Source: Paenibacillus dauci (GTDB taxonomy: Bacteria; Bacillota; Bacilli; Paenibacillales; Paenibacillaceae). From it: DNA of 64,000 nt. Numbering within the stretch: the stretch's first letter is position 1; each line of letters begins with the position of its first letter. Position numbers and translations under genes: made by a program. Where the stretch lies: the NCBI RefSeq assembly GCF_000971985.1, contig NZ_LAQQ01000002.1:744001-808000 (forward strand), given 5' to 3'. The notes under the pieces were generated by a model, which was not told where the DNA came from, did not search any database, and worked only from the letters and a program-made list of their open reading frames with translations. Shown in pieces: positions 17,901 to 26,602 of this stretch.

Positions 17901-19190
17901 TTGAAAAAAGTCGCATCAGTCATGGCCATCATGTTATTGGCCGCTGCAGTGGTACAACCTGGACACGGACATGCCGCCAAATCTTCAAGCGAGATTCAAA
18001 AAGAACTGAACGCCGTTGAGCAAAAAGCGCACAAGGCTGAGCTGCAGCAGAAGAAAGCGCAGGCTCAAAAGCAAAAATCGGCAGCGCTGAAGAAAAGTGC
18101 ACAAAAGAGCTTGAGTAACGTACTGCAGGCGATTAATGAAGTGAACAGCCAGCTATCGCGGGTGTCCAACAATATTACGAAGACCGAATCGGGTCTTCGT
18201 CAGTCCAAAAAAGACCTGGCTGAAGCCAAAGAACGTATCAAGGCACGTGAAGGCATGATTGATACGCGTGTAAGAATGATGTATACAGATGGCAGAGTAT
18301 CCTATCTGGATGTACTGATGTCTTCTACCAGTTTTTCCGATTTTGTCGAGCGCGCAGATTCGCTGCGTATGATTGTAGACCAGGATCAGGATATCTTGGC
18401 ACAGCATGAGAAAGACAAACAATTTGTTATTGTGACTCAAAATAAATTAAAAGCACAGTACGCCTATGCCAAAAGCCTGTATTCCGAAAAAGCAGCACGC
18501 AAAGGTGAACTGGATGCCAAAGAAAATGAAAAACAACGTCTGATCGCCAAATATGACCTGCAGATCGAGAATGCCGAGGAAGCAACGGCAGCGCAGGAAC
18601 AGGCATTATGGGATCTTGCAGACAAACGTGCAGCTTTGTATCGTGAGAAAACAGCAGCTGAAGCACAAGAACGTGCAGCAGCCGAAGCACGAGCAGCGGC
18701 AGAAGCAGCAGCGGCTGCAGCTGCGGCGGCAGCATCCGGTGGAGGAAGTTCTTCCGGCGGCGGTGGTGGTGGCGGTAATAGTTATCAGGCCAGCGGAAGT
18801 GGATTGCTGGGTGTGCCTGTTATTGGCGCTCGTCTGTCTTCTCCGTTTGGATACCGGACTAACCCGGTTACGGGTATCTACAAACTGCATGCAGGTGTGG
18901 ATTTTGCAGCACCGCAGGGTACGCCTATTATTGCATCGGATGGTGGTACGGTTGTGGTTGCCGGAGCGATGAGCGGTTATGGTAATGCTGTTATTATCGA
19001 TCATGGTAATGGTATTCAGACATTGTATGGTCATATCCGTAACGGAGGCGTTATGGTATCGGTAGGCCAGAGTGTCAGCAAAGGTCAGAAGATTGCCGAA
19101 GTAGGTTCAACCGGTAACTCAACCGGACCACACTGTCACTTTGAAGTACGGGTAAATGGTACAGCAGTTGATCCAATGGGTTATCTGTAA
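17901..19190 (+). CDS. Secreted coiled-coil murein hydrolase, M23 family
   Basis: Probable cell-wall endopeptidase activated by FtsEX. A signal peptide (KKVASVMAIMLLAAAV to GHAA) is followed by a long coiled coil of about 230 residues (Lys/Ala/Gln-rich heptads), a low-complexity Ala/Glu then Ser/Gly linker, and a C-terminal LytM/M23 domain with the zinc motifs HAGVDFAAP and GPHCHFEV. This layout is shared with EnvC, PcsB and the coiled-coil regulators of FtsEX. TTG 17901 is favoured by AAGGA 11 bases upstream; ATG 17889 is an alternative giving four more residues. The frame extends to 17787 but that part has no signal character. It sits 137 bases after ftsX. Confidence 0.88.
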   Translation: MKKVASVMAIMLLAAAVVQPGHGHAAKSSSEIQKELNAVEQKAHKAELQQKKAQAQKQKSAALKKSAQKSLSNVLQAINEVNSQLSRVSNNITKTESGLRQSKKDLAEAKERIKAREGMIDTRVRMMYTDGRVSYLDVLMSSTSFSDFVERADSLRMIVDQDQDILAQHEKDKQFVIVTQNKLKAQYAYAKSLYSEKAARKGELDAKENEKQRLIAKYDLQIENAEEATAAQEQALWDLADKRAALYREKTAAEAQERAAAEARAAAEAAAAAAAAAASGGGSSSGGGGGGGNSYQASGSGLLGVPVIGARLSSPFGYRTNPVTGIYKLHAGVDFAAPQGTPIIASDGGTVVVAGAMSGYGNAVIIDHGNGIQTLYGHIRNGGVMVSVGQSVSKGQKIAEVGSTGNSTGPHCHFEVRVNGTAVDPMGYL

Positions 19191-19233
19191 GCCGGCAAGC
19201 GGCTGTTTTAATGGAGAGAGGCGGTAATACACG

Positions 19234-20691
19234 ATGAGAAAACGCACGGTGGCACTGCTCGTTATTGCCATGATGGTGCTCAGCAGCGTACTGACGCTGG
19301 CTGTAGTCAATCTACCGTCTTTTGTGCAAAGAGCTTCAATGGGACAAGGTGTAATCGGTGCGCTGAGCGGCGGTGGACTCACTGACCAGGAACAGAGCAA
19401 GCTGAGTACGGTAGCCAGTCTGATTGAAAATAATTATTACCAGAACGTCGATGAAAATAAACTGGTGGATGGAGCGATCAACGGGATGCTTGAAGCGCTC
19501 GGCGATCCATACTCCAGTTATATGGATACCGATACAGCCGGACAATTCTCCGAATCAATTGCAGGTTCTTTTACGGGTATTGGTGCGGAAGTGTCTGAAG
19601 ATAACGGCAACGTCGTTATTGTGTCTCCGATCAAGGGTTCACCGGCAGAAAAAGCCGGATTGCGTGCCAAGGATGTCATTGTCTCCGTGAATGGAGAAAA
19701 TCTGTCCGGTAAAGAGCTGAATGCGGCGGTTGCCAAGATCCGCGGGGAAAAAGGCTCTACCGCCAAGCTGGAAGTTAAACGTGCCGGCAGCAGTGATACG
19801 ATGACATTTGATATCGTGCGTGATGATATCGCAATGGAGACCGTATACGCTCGTATGACCAAAGACAAGATTGGCGTAATCGAGATTACCCAGTTCTCCC
19901 TCAATACAGCGCAGCGCTTCGAAGAGGAGCTGCAGAAGTTGGATGCGCAGGGAATGAAGGGACTTGTCATCGATGTACGTAACAATCCGGGCGGCGTACT
20001 CTCTGTTGTCGAAGAGATGGCCGAACAATTTGTACCGAAAGGCAAGGCGCTGGTACAGGTCGAGGACAAAAATGGACAGCGCCAGGTTACCAATTCGGAC
20101 GGTCAGGGAGTAAACTATCCGATCGCGGTCGTAACCAATGGCGGCAGCGCCAGCGCTTCCGAGATTCTGGCGGGTGCTCTCAAGCAGTCCGCTGGTGCTA
20201 CCCTCTATGGGGAGACTACCTACGGTAAAGGTACCGTACAGACCAGCATGGATAATCTGTTCAACGATGGCAGTCTGATCAAGATTACGATTGCCAAGTG
20301 GCTGACACCTAACGGCGACTGGATTCACAAAAAAGGAATCAAGCCCGATGTAAAAGTGGCACCACCCGATTATTACACCGTGACACCGATCAACAAAGAT
20401 AAAACACTCAAATATGATATGAACAATAATGATGTGAAAAGTGCGCAGATTATGCTCGCCGGACTGGATTATAAAGTCGATCGCAAAGACGGTTATTTCG
20501 ACCGCAGCACGGAAGCCGCTGTACAAGCTCTCCAAAAAGCCCACAAGCTGACGGTTAACGGCACAATCGATGCCAAAACAGCTGCTACACTCGAAGCCGA
20601 GCTGATCAAGCATATCCAGGACCCGCAGTATGATGTACAACTAAATAAAGCCATCGCTGGCGTTAAGCAGAAGCTGAGCGCAACAAAGTAA
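19234..20691 (+). CDS. ctpB: Carboxy-terminal processing protease, S41 family
   Basis: Secreted or membrane-anchored serine protease of 485 residues: N-terminal membrane segment (residues about 5-26), PDZ domain (about 95-180), S41 protease core, and a C-terminal peptidoglycan-binding domain (about 395-465, FDRSTEAAVQALQKAHKL...). The Ser-Lys dyad is visible in GGSASASEI (Ser307) and YGKGTVQ (Lys332), spaced as in Bacillus CtpB. CtpB in Bacillus cleaves SpoIVFA in sporulation signalling; whether this copy does so is inferred from synteny. It lies 43 bases after the hydrolase gene, before minJ, with its own terminator. Confidence 0.9.
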   Translation: MRKRTVALLVIAMMVLSSVLTLAVVNLPSFVQRASMGQGVIGALSGGGLTDQEQSKLSTVASLIENNYYQNVDENKLVDGAINGMLEALGDPYSSYMDTDTAGQFSESIAGSFTGIGAEVSEDNGNVVIVSPIKGSPAEKAGLRAKDVIVSVNGENLSGKELNAAVAKIRGEKGSTAKLEVKRAGSSDTMTFDIVRDDIAMETVYARMTKDKIGVIEITQFSLNTAQRFEEELQKLDAQGMKGLVIDVRNNPGGVLSVVEEMAEQFVPKGKALVQVEDKNGQRQVTNSDGQGVNYPIAVVTNGGSASASEILAGALKQSAGATLYGETTYGKGTVQTSMDNLFNDGSLIKITIAKWLTPNGDWIHKKGIKPDVKVAPPDYYTVTPINKDKTLKYDMNNNDVKSAQIMLAGLDYKVDRKDGYFDRSTEAAVQALQKAHKLTVNGTIDAKTAATLEAELIKHIQDPQYDVQLNKAIAGVKQKLSATK

Positions 20692-20764
20692 AGTTCACGG
20701 AGTATAATGCTATAACAGCATGAGACTGCCGGAATCGTATCCGAGTGATAAGACGATGGATTGT

Positions 20765-20796
20765 AAAAAGAAGGCTGTCACAGCCTTCTTTTTTTA
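20765..20796 (+). terminator. Terminator after ctpB
   Basis: AAAAAGAAGGCTGT pairs with ACAGCCTTCTTTTT, followed by further T's. Perfect stem, textbook intrinsic terminator about 70 bases after the stop codon. Confidence 0.93.
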
Positions 20797-20857
20797 TGTA
20801 CAATAAAGAATGTTGGACAGCAAGTGGGCATGCATGGAAAGCAAAGGAGTGTGAAGC

Positions 20858-22297
20858 GTGATGGCAGTGTTGGGAGAAGCACTCCGTATCACTGGTGGAG
20901 CTATAGGGCAGCTGCTTTCGCAGCCGTTTTATTATATATTTCTGATTGGATTGCTGCTGCATTACCGGCGGCAGGGACTATTGGAACGCAAACTGTTTAA
21001 TATACGTGTACATATTTATGCCGGCAGGGTACTCCGTACCGTCCTTACCGGACTGGTTATTGGGTGTATCGTGTCAGCAGTGATGCTTGGAATTGGCATA
21101 CATATCGAAAAAGAAATCGTCTGGTGTCTGGGCATTATCATCGTACTGCTATCACTGATTCGTCTGCGTCTGGCACATCTGATGGATGCACTGGCTGTAC
21201 TGATGGTAGCTCATGTAGGGCTGCTGCTTTCCCCATCGTGGCAGCCGGAAGGCTGGATTGGACAGACGGCAGAGGCAATTCGTCATGCAGATCTGCCAGG
21301 GCTGCTGGTGATTGCCGTGCTACTGCAAATAGCTGAAGCGGTTTTATTCCGCTTGCAGGGGCCTACTTTGTCTTCACCGGTAGTCATCGAAGGAAAGCGT
21401 GGCAAGCCGGTAGGTGCCTATGCGATGGAAGCCTTTTGGCCGGTACCGTTATGGCTGCTGATGCCAGCAGCAGGTGGATTTATTCTGCCATGGACTCCGC
21501 TGCATAGCGGTGAATTCTGGAGTGGAGGAGCGGCTGTCACGGCTCTGCCGGTCATGATTGGCTGCAGCATCCTAACCCAGAGCAGGCTGCCCGTAGACAA
21601 AGCGCGCATCGTCTCCAAACGGCTGCTACTAGGCAGTCTGATACTGCTGGTGCTGGCTGCCGGCGCACTCTGGTGGCCACCGCTAGCCGTGCTTATCATC
21701 TGTATCGCCCTTATCTGGCGTGAGGTTGTCATCTATCTCAGCAGACGCGAGGAACTGGAGAGCATTCCTCTCTATACCGAGACACTGCGTGGACTGCGAA
21801 TCCTCGATGTGATCCCGGGTAGCCCGGCGCATGAACTGGGCATTCGGGCCGCCGAGACGGTGTACAAAGTAAACGGAGTGCCTGTACATCATCCGCAGTC
21901 TCTGCATGGAGCACTGCGAATGAACCCGGCTTTTTGCAAGCTGGAAATTCTCAATATTCATGGGGAAAGCAAGTTTTTGCAGCGAGCGATTTATGCGGGG
22001 GATCATCATCAGCTGGGCATGATTTTTGCCCCGGATGATCAAGCGCCGGTTTCTCCGGATATTCAGCAGTTGTCGGCTTTTCATTTGCTGGTTCATCCGC
22101 GTACAAAGCGTTTGTCTTCGGGAAATGTAGCATCATCCGCGATTCTGCCAATAGCCCAGGAGTCAACCGTAGCTTCGTCAAAAGATACCATTCAAGCTGC
22201 AGCCGAGCCAGATGCAGCAGCTAATTCAGCGGCATTGTCTAATGATAGCTCCGGCCTTCCCAAACGAAGACGCCGTGCGGATGATAGCAAGCGTTAG
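20858..22297 (+). CDS. minJ: MinJ-like polytopic membrane protein with PDZ domain
   Basis: A 479-residue protein with about eight membrane helices in residues 15-295, a cytoplasmic PDZ-like domain (about 310-385, with LRGLRILDVIPGSPAHELGIRAAETVYKVNG) and a polar, Ala/Ser-rich tail ending in a basic cluster. In Bacillus subtilis, MinJ bridges DivIVA and MinD and lies between ctpB and the uvr genes; the same order here supports the name. The sequence itself shows only the architecture, so orthology rests on synteny. GTG 20858 (or ATG 20861) follows AAAGGAG. The tail beyond the PDZ is longer than in B. subtilis MinJ. Confidence 0.78.
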   Translation: MMAVLGEALRITGGAIGQLLSQPFYYIFLIGLLLHYRRQGLLERKLFNIRVHIYAGRVLRTVLTGLVIGCIVSAVMLGIGIHIEKEIVWCLGIIIVLLSLIRLRLAHLMDALAVLMVAHVGLLLSPSWQPEGWIGQTAEAIRHADLPGLLVIAVLLQIAEAVLFRLQGPTLSSPVVIEGKRGKPVGAYAMEAFWPVPLWLLMPAAGGFILPWTPLHSGEFWSGGAAVTALPVMIGCSILTQSRLPVDKARIVSKRLLLGSLILLVLAAGALWWPPLAVLIICIALIWREVVIYLSRREELESIPLYTETLRGLRILDVIPGSPAHELGIRAAETVYKVNGVPVHHPQSLHGALRMNPAFCKLEILNIHGESKFLQRAIYAGDHHQLGMIFAPDDQAPVSPDIQQLSAFHLLVHPRTKRLSSGNVASSAILPIAQESTVASSKDTIQAAAEPDAAANSAALSNDSSGLPKRRRRADDSKR

Positions 22298-22323
22298 AAC
22301 CATTTCTAAGTAGAATCATCAAT

Positions 22324-22372
22324 AAAAGCACACGGATCATCCGGGAATCAACCGGTTTCCGTGTGCTTTTGT
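22324..22372. terminator. Bidirectional terminator between minJ and motB
   Basis: AAAAGCACACGGA (22324-22336) pairs perfectly with TCCGTGTGCTTTT (22358-22370), with an inner CCGG stem. A-rich and T-rich flanks on both sides let it serve both convergent genes. Confidence 0.9.
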
Positions 22373-22413
22373 TATGTCTGGTTATTGAAGATAGGATTAT
22401 CAGGCAAAGCGGT

Positions 22414-23220
22414 TTATTCCTGCAGCTGGCGCAGTACGATAATTTCAACACGCCGATTTTTTTGTCGACCGACTGCAGTCGAGTTATCAGCGGCAGGACG
22501 GGTAGCCCCATAACCGGCATACTGAAAATTCGCCTGATCCAGTTTCTTGGTATCAATAAAATAACGCAGTACCGATAAGGCTCTTGCGCCCGATAGCTCC
22601 CAGTTATCCTGATACCGGGAAGCATAGACGATCGGTAGATTATCCGTATGGCCTTCGATACTGATCGTTGTATTAATCGATTGGAACAAGCTGGCGAGTC
22701 GTGCGAGTGTCCCGAGTGAACGTGCTTTGAGATCGGCTTGTCCTTCGTCGAACAGGAACTGGTCACTCAGCGTAATCGAGATACCCTGTGGTTTGTCGAC
22801 GACCGATACTTGATTCTGCAAATTGTTGGTATTTACATAGTTTTCGATTACCTGCATCAGATTAGACAATTCCTGCTCCTGCTTGCGAAAGGCCTCTTCG
22901 CGGCTGGTCAGCTGTTCCTGTCCTTTATCGCCGCCCTGTTCTCCGGCCTGATTCTGATCGGAGTCGGTTCCTCCGTTGTTCACATTCTGACCGGCTGTAC
23001 CGGTAACACCTTTGCCACCGTCGAGCACCGAGTTAGGACTCTGGAAAGTGAGCTGCAGCGACTCGGTAAGTACTTTATATTTGTCCGAATCAATCTGGCT
23101 GACCGAATACATTACAATAAAGAAAATCAGCAGCAGTGTAATCAAATCGGCATAAGTAATCAACCAGCGATCCTTGTGATCATGTCCGGTATTTTTATTT
23201 CGGCGAGAATAACGTCGCAT
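22414..23220 (-). CDS. motB: Flagellar motor stator protein MotB
   Basis: Stator subunit that anchors the MotA ring to peptidoglycan and carries the ion-binding aspartate. The 268-residue protein has a basic N-terminus, one membrane helix with DRWLITYADLITLLLIFF (Asp25 is the conserved ion site), a Gly/Gln/Asn-rich linker, and a C-terminal OmpA-type domain with SIEGHTDNLP and NWELSGARALSVLRYF. It starts two bases after motA stops; its ribosome site GGGAGGAA lies in the motA end. The H+ or Na+ preference cannot be settled by eye: the helix resembles both MotB and MotS. Confidence 0.94.
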   Translation of the reverse strand: MRRYSRRNKNTGHDHKDRWLITYADLITLLLIFFIVMYSVSQIDSDKYKVLTESLQLTFQSPNSVLDGGKGVTGTAGQNVNNGGTDSDQNQAGEQGGDKGQEQLTSREEAFRKQEQELSNLMQVIENYVNTNNLQNQVSVVDKPQGISITLSDQFLFDEGQADLKARSLGTLARLASLFQSINTTISIEGHTDNLPIVYASRYQDNWELSGARALSVLRYFIDTKKLDQANFQYAGYGATRPAADNSTAVGRQKNRRVEIIVLRQLQE

Positions 23221-23222
23221 CG

Positions 23223-24008
23223 TTATTCCTCCCTCATTCGTGGTTCATTATCGGAATAACCATCGGTATCTGTCAGGAATGTCTCCAGCTTGCGTCGTAC
23301 TAGCTGGGGATTTTCGCCATTCTGTATCGAAAGAATGCCTTCGAGCAGCATCTCCATGGTCTGTGTCTCCAGTTCACTGCGCGCCCGAATCTTGGAGGCG
23401 AGCGGGAGGAAGATCAGGTTGGCGCTTGCTACACCATATAGAGTCGCTGTAAAAGCAACAGCAATCGAGCTACCTAGCCCGGTGGGCTCGCTGAGACTGC
23501 CCAGTACCTGGATCAGACCCATAACCGTACCGATAATCCCCATGGTAGGCGCATAACCGCCTGCAGAGTCGAAGATTTTGGCATGCTGTTCATATTGCTG
23601 CTCGACTTTGGCCATCTCCAGTTCAAGAATCTGCCGGATGACGTCCCGATCGGTTCCGTCTACTACCTGCTGCAGACCTTCGCGCAGAAAAGCATTTTCA
23701 TGCGAGACGGCCTGCGGCTCCAGAGCAAGTACACCGGCGCGCCGGGCATGCATGGACATATTGACTACATCTTCAATCAGCTGTTCGTTATCCGAACGAA
23801 CCGGAACGAGTACGGTTCGGATTGCTTGCGGCAGCTTTTTTAGATGAGATGCCGGAAAACTAATGGCAACAGCTGCCGCGGTTCCGCCGAAAACAATCAG
23901 TGCTGCGGCTCCCTGAAGCAATCCTCCAGCGTCGCCGCCTTCCCATAAAAACCCCCCAATCAATGCAGCGATCCCTGCAATAATACCGATAATTGTTGTT
24001 AAATCCAT
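23223..24008 (-). CDS. motA: Flagellar motor stator protein MotA
   Basis: Ion-channel stator subunit, 261 residues with four membrane helices (two near the N-terminus, two at about residues 150-215). The cytoplasmic loop carries ARRAGVLALE, and helix 3 has GYAPTMGIIGTVMGL with the conserved proline, followed by LGSSIAVAFTATLYG in helix 4. It forms a two-gene unit with motB. The pair faces minJ and is divergent from uvrB. The flagellum itself is encoded elsewhere. Confidence 0.93.
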   Translation of the reverse strand: MDLTTIIGIIAGIAALIGGFLWEGGDAGGLLQGAAALIVFGGTAAAVAISFPASHLKKLPQAIRTVLVPVRSDNEQLIEDVVNMSMHARRAGVLALEPQAVSHENAFLREGLQQVVDGTDRDVIRQILELEMAKVEQQYEQHAKIFDSAGGYAPTMGIIGTVMGLIQVLGSLSEPTGLGSSIAVAFTATLYGVASANLIFLPLASKIRARSELETQTMEMLLEGILSIQNGENPQLVRRKLETFLTDTDGYSDNEPRMREE

Positions 24009-24380
24009 GTATCCATCTCCTGTTCTGCGTCTGGGAAGTAGTTATCTGTTAACTGCTTGCCGGCTCTCTGGCTTAAGAAAGCAAGCATCCTTAATATGAA
24101 AAAAACGTCTGAAAAATTTGTCGTTTACAGACGTGTTTCAATTGCATAAGTAAAATTTGGAGAGTATAATAGAAGGGAACAAACATTCCTATTCGAGGAA
24201 CTAGGTTGTTAAATTATGTTATATAAGTATTAACCAATAATGAGATTCGTCTATTCAGGATGTGCCATTACAGCCAACGTTGGGTAAAGTATTATGTGTC
24301 CGGCACTCTGATGAACGGTCTCTTTTGTTATTATCGGGCAAGCGTAATATATATTTTAGACGATAGGGTGATGCAGGGCA
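24009..24380. other. Divergent spacer between motA and uvrB
   Basis: A 372-base spacer that must hold both promoters. I see no convincing sigma-D box (TAAA-N15-GCCGATAT type) on the minus strand. The plus-strand half is AT-rich without a clear -35/-10 pair or an SOS box that I can defend. The one clear element is the hairpin listed at 24097-24134. Confidence 0.45.
24097..24134 (-). terminator. Terminator-like hairpin upstream of motA
   Basis: On the minus strand ACGTCTG and CAGACGT pair around a 16-base AT-rich loop and are followed by seven T's. It lies about 90 bases before the motA start, so it would stop antisense transcripts arriving from uvrB or act in the motA leader. Confidence 0.55.
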
Positions 24381-26381
24381 ATGAACGATATTGTTGTCAG
24401 CTCCAAAAAATTCGAGATAGAGTCGGAATTCACTCCGCAGGGTGACCAGCCTGCCGCGATTGAAGAGCTCGTACAGGGCGTACAGCAGGGTCAGAAGTTC
24501 CAGACATTGCTGGGCGCGACCGGTACAGGAAAGACCTTTACTATTGCACAGACCATTTCCAAGCTCCAGCGTCCTACACTGGTTATTGCACATAACAAGA
24601 CGTTGGCAGCTCAGCTAGCGAGCGAGTTCAAGGAATTTTTCCCAAATAACTCGGTCGACTATTTTGTCAGCTATTATGATTATTATCAGCCGGAAGCATA
24701 TATCCCGTCTTCCGACACGTATATTGAGAAAGACTCCAGTATCAATGAAGAGATCGACAAGCTGCGTCACTCGGCGACCAGTTCACTGTTTGAACGCCGT
24801 GATGTCATCATCGTAGCCAGCGTATCCTGCATTTATGGTCTCGGTTCGCCACAGGAATATGGTGGCATGCTGCTGTCCCTGCGTGTAGGTATGGAAAAGT
24901 CGCGTAATGAGATTCTGTCCCGTCTGGTTGATATCCAGTATCAACGCAATGATATTAACTTTGTACGCGGTACATTCCGTGTACGCGGCGATGTAATCGA
25001 GATTTTCCCGGCATCCAAAAGTGAACATGCCGTACGTGTCGAACTGTTCGGTGACGAGATTGAACGGATTACCGAGATTGATGTGCTGACCGGCGAGCTG
25101 GTTGGCGAACGCGATCATATCGCGATCTTCCCGGCTTCTCACTTTGTGACCAAGGAAGAGACGATGAAAGTCGCACTCAAAAATATCGAGCGTGAGCTGG
25201 AAGACCGCCTGGCTGTACTCAACGAGCAAGGCAAGCTGTTAGAAGCACAGCGACTGGAACAGCGTACCCGCTACGATATCGAGATGATGAAGGAAGTCGG
25301 TTTTTGTTCCGGTATTGAGAACTACTCCGGACCGCTGACTTTCCGTGAACGCGGAGATACCCCATTTACACTGCTGGACTATTTCCCGGATGATATGCTG
25401 ATTGTGGTCGATGAGTCGCATGTGACCCTGCCGCAGATTCGGGCGATGTACAATGGTGACCAAGCGCGCAAAAATGTGCTGGTGGATCACGGCTTCCGTC
25501 TTCCATCTGCACTGGATAACCGTCCATTGAAATTTGAAGAATTTGAGGACAAGATCAATCAGATTATTTTCGTATCGGCTACGCCAGGACCTTATGAGCT
25601 GGAGCATTGCGAGACAACGACCCAGCAGATTATACGTCCTACCGGCCTGCTGGATCCGATTATCGAAGTTCGTCCAACCAAAGGACAGATTGATGATCTG
25701 ATCAGTGAGATTCATCTGCGCATCGAGCGGGAGGAGCGGGTACTCGTTACCACGCTGACCAAGAAGATGTCCGAAGATCTGACCGATTACCTCAAGGAAG
25801 TCGGAATCAAGGTCAGGTATATGCACTCCGATATCAAGACGCTGGAACGGATGTCCATTCTGAGGGATTTGCGGTTGGGTACATTCCATGTGCTAGTCGG
25901 AATCAACCTGCTGCGGGAAGGACTGGATCTGCCGGAAGTATCTCTGGTTACTATTCTGGATGCCGACAAAGAAGGCTTCCTGCGTTCGGAGCGTTCACTG
26001 ATCCAGACGATTGGACGGGCAGCGCGTAACTCCGAGGGACGGGTTATTATGTACGGTGACAAAGTAACCGACTCCATGGCCAGCGCCATGCGGGAAACCG
26101 AACGTCGTCGTACGATCCAGATTGCTTATAATGAAGAACATGGTATCACCCCGCAGACTATTCGCAAAAAAGTACGTGATGTGATCGAAGCAACCAAAGT
26201 TGCCGAAGGCAAAGCGGACTATATGGCAGAAGCGGGCAAAGCCAAGATGTCCAAGCGCGACCGGATGGCGCTGATTCAGCGTCTGGAGAACGAAATGAAG
26301 TCTGCCGCCAAGGAGCTTCAGTTCGAGCGTGCCGCCGAGCTGCGTGATGCGGTATTGGAACTGCGGGCAGAGATTAGTTAA
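24381..26381 (+). CDS. uvrB: Excinuclease ABC subunit B
   Basis: DNA-damage verification helicase of nucleotide excision repair. The 666-residue protein has Walker A GATGTGKT (residues 45-52), the beta-hairpin region [21 protein letters not shown], helicase motifs such as [11 protein letters not shown] and QTIGRAARN, and the C-terminal UVR motif ([26 protein letters not shown] part) that contacts UvrC. Length is normal. ATG 24381 is preceded by CAGGG. UvrB works with UvrA (next gene) and UvrC (elsewhere). In Bacillales the pair is usually SOS-controlled; I could not find a clean LexA box. Confidence 0.97.
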   Translation: MNDIVVSSKKFEIESEFTPQGDQPAAIEELVQGVQQGQKFQTLLGATGTGKTFTIAQTISKLQRPTLVIAHNKTLAAQLASEFKEFFPNNSVDYFVSYYDYYQPEAYIPSSDTYIEKDSSINEEIDKLRHSATSSLFERRDVIIVASVSCIYGLGSPQEYGGMLLSLRVGMEKSRNEILSRLVDIQYQRNDINFVRGTFRVRGDVIEIFPASKSEHAVRVELFGDEIERITEIDVLTGELVGERDHIAIFPASHFVTKEETMKVALKNIERELEDRLAVLNEQGKLLEAQRLEQRTRYDIEMMKEVGFCSGIENYSGPLTFRERGDTPFTLLDYFPDDMLIVVDESHVTLPQIRAMYNGDQARKNVLVDHGFRLPSALDNRPLKFEEFEDKINQIIFVSATPGPYELEHCETTTQQIIRPTGLLDPIIEVRPTKGQIDDLISEIHLRIEREERVLVTTLTKKMSEDLTDYLKEVGIKVRYMHSDIKTLERMSILRDLRLGTFHVLVGINLLREGLDLPEVSLVTILDADKEGFLRSERSLIQTIGRAARNSEGRVIMYGDKVTDSMASAMRETERRRTIQIAYNEEHGITPQTIRKKVRDVIEATKVAEGKADYMAEAGKAKMSKRDRMALIQRLENEMKSAAKELQFERAAELRDAVLELRAEIS

Positions 26382-26602
26382 TCCCGATAGTTTCGGAACG
26401 TTGACAGTTGGACTTATACAGCATGAACATGATACACCATCCAAGGTTGTTGGGTGACTCCGGATACAGAACCGGAATCCCCGGCAACCTTTATCATAGT
26501 TGGGCCGTTTATACGCACAGCTCTTACATTTGGCAGCTACACTACAAATGAAGAGCAGCGTTGTGATTATTCCGGAAGCACCGGATTTGGAGGTTGGATT
26601 AT

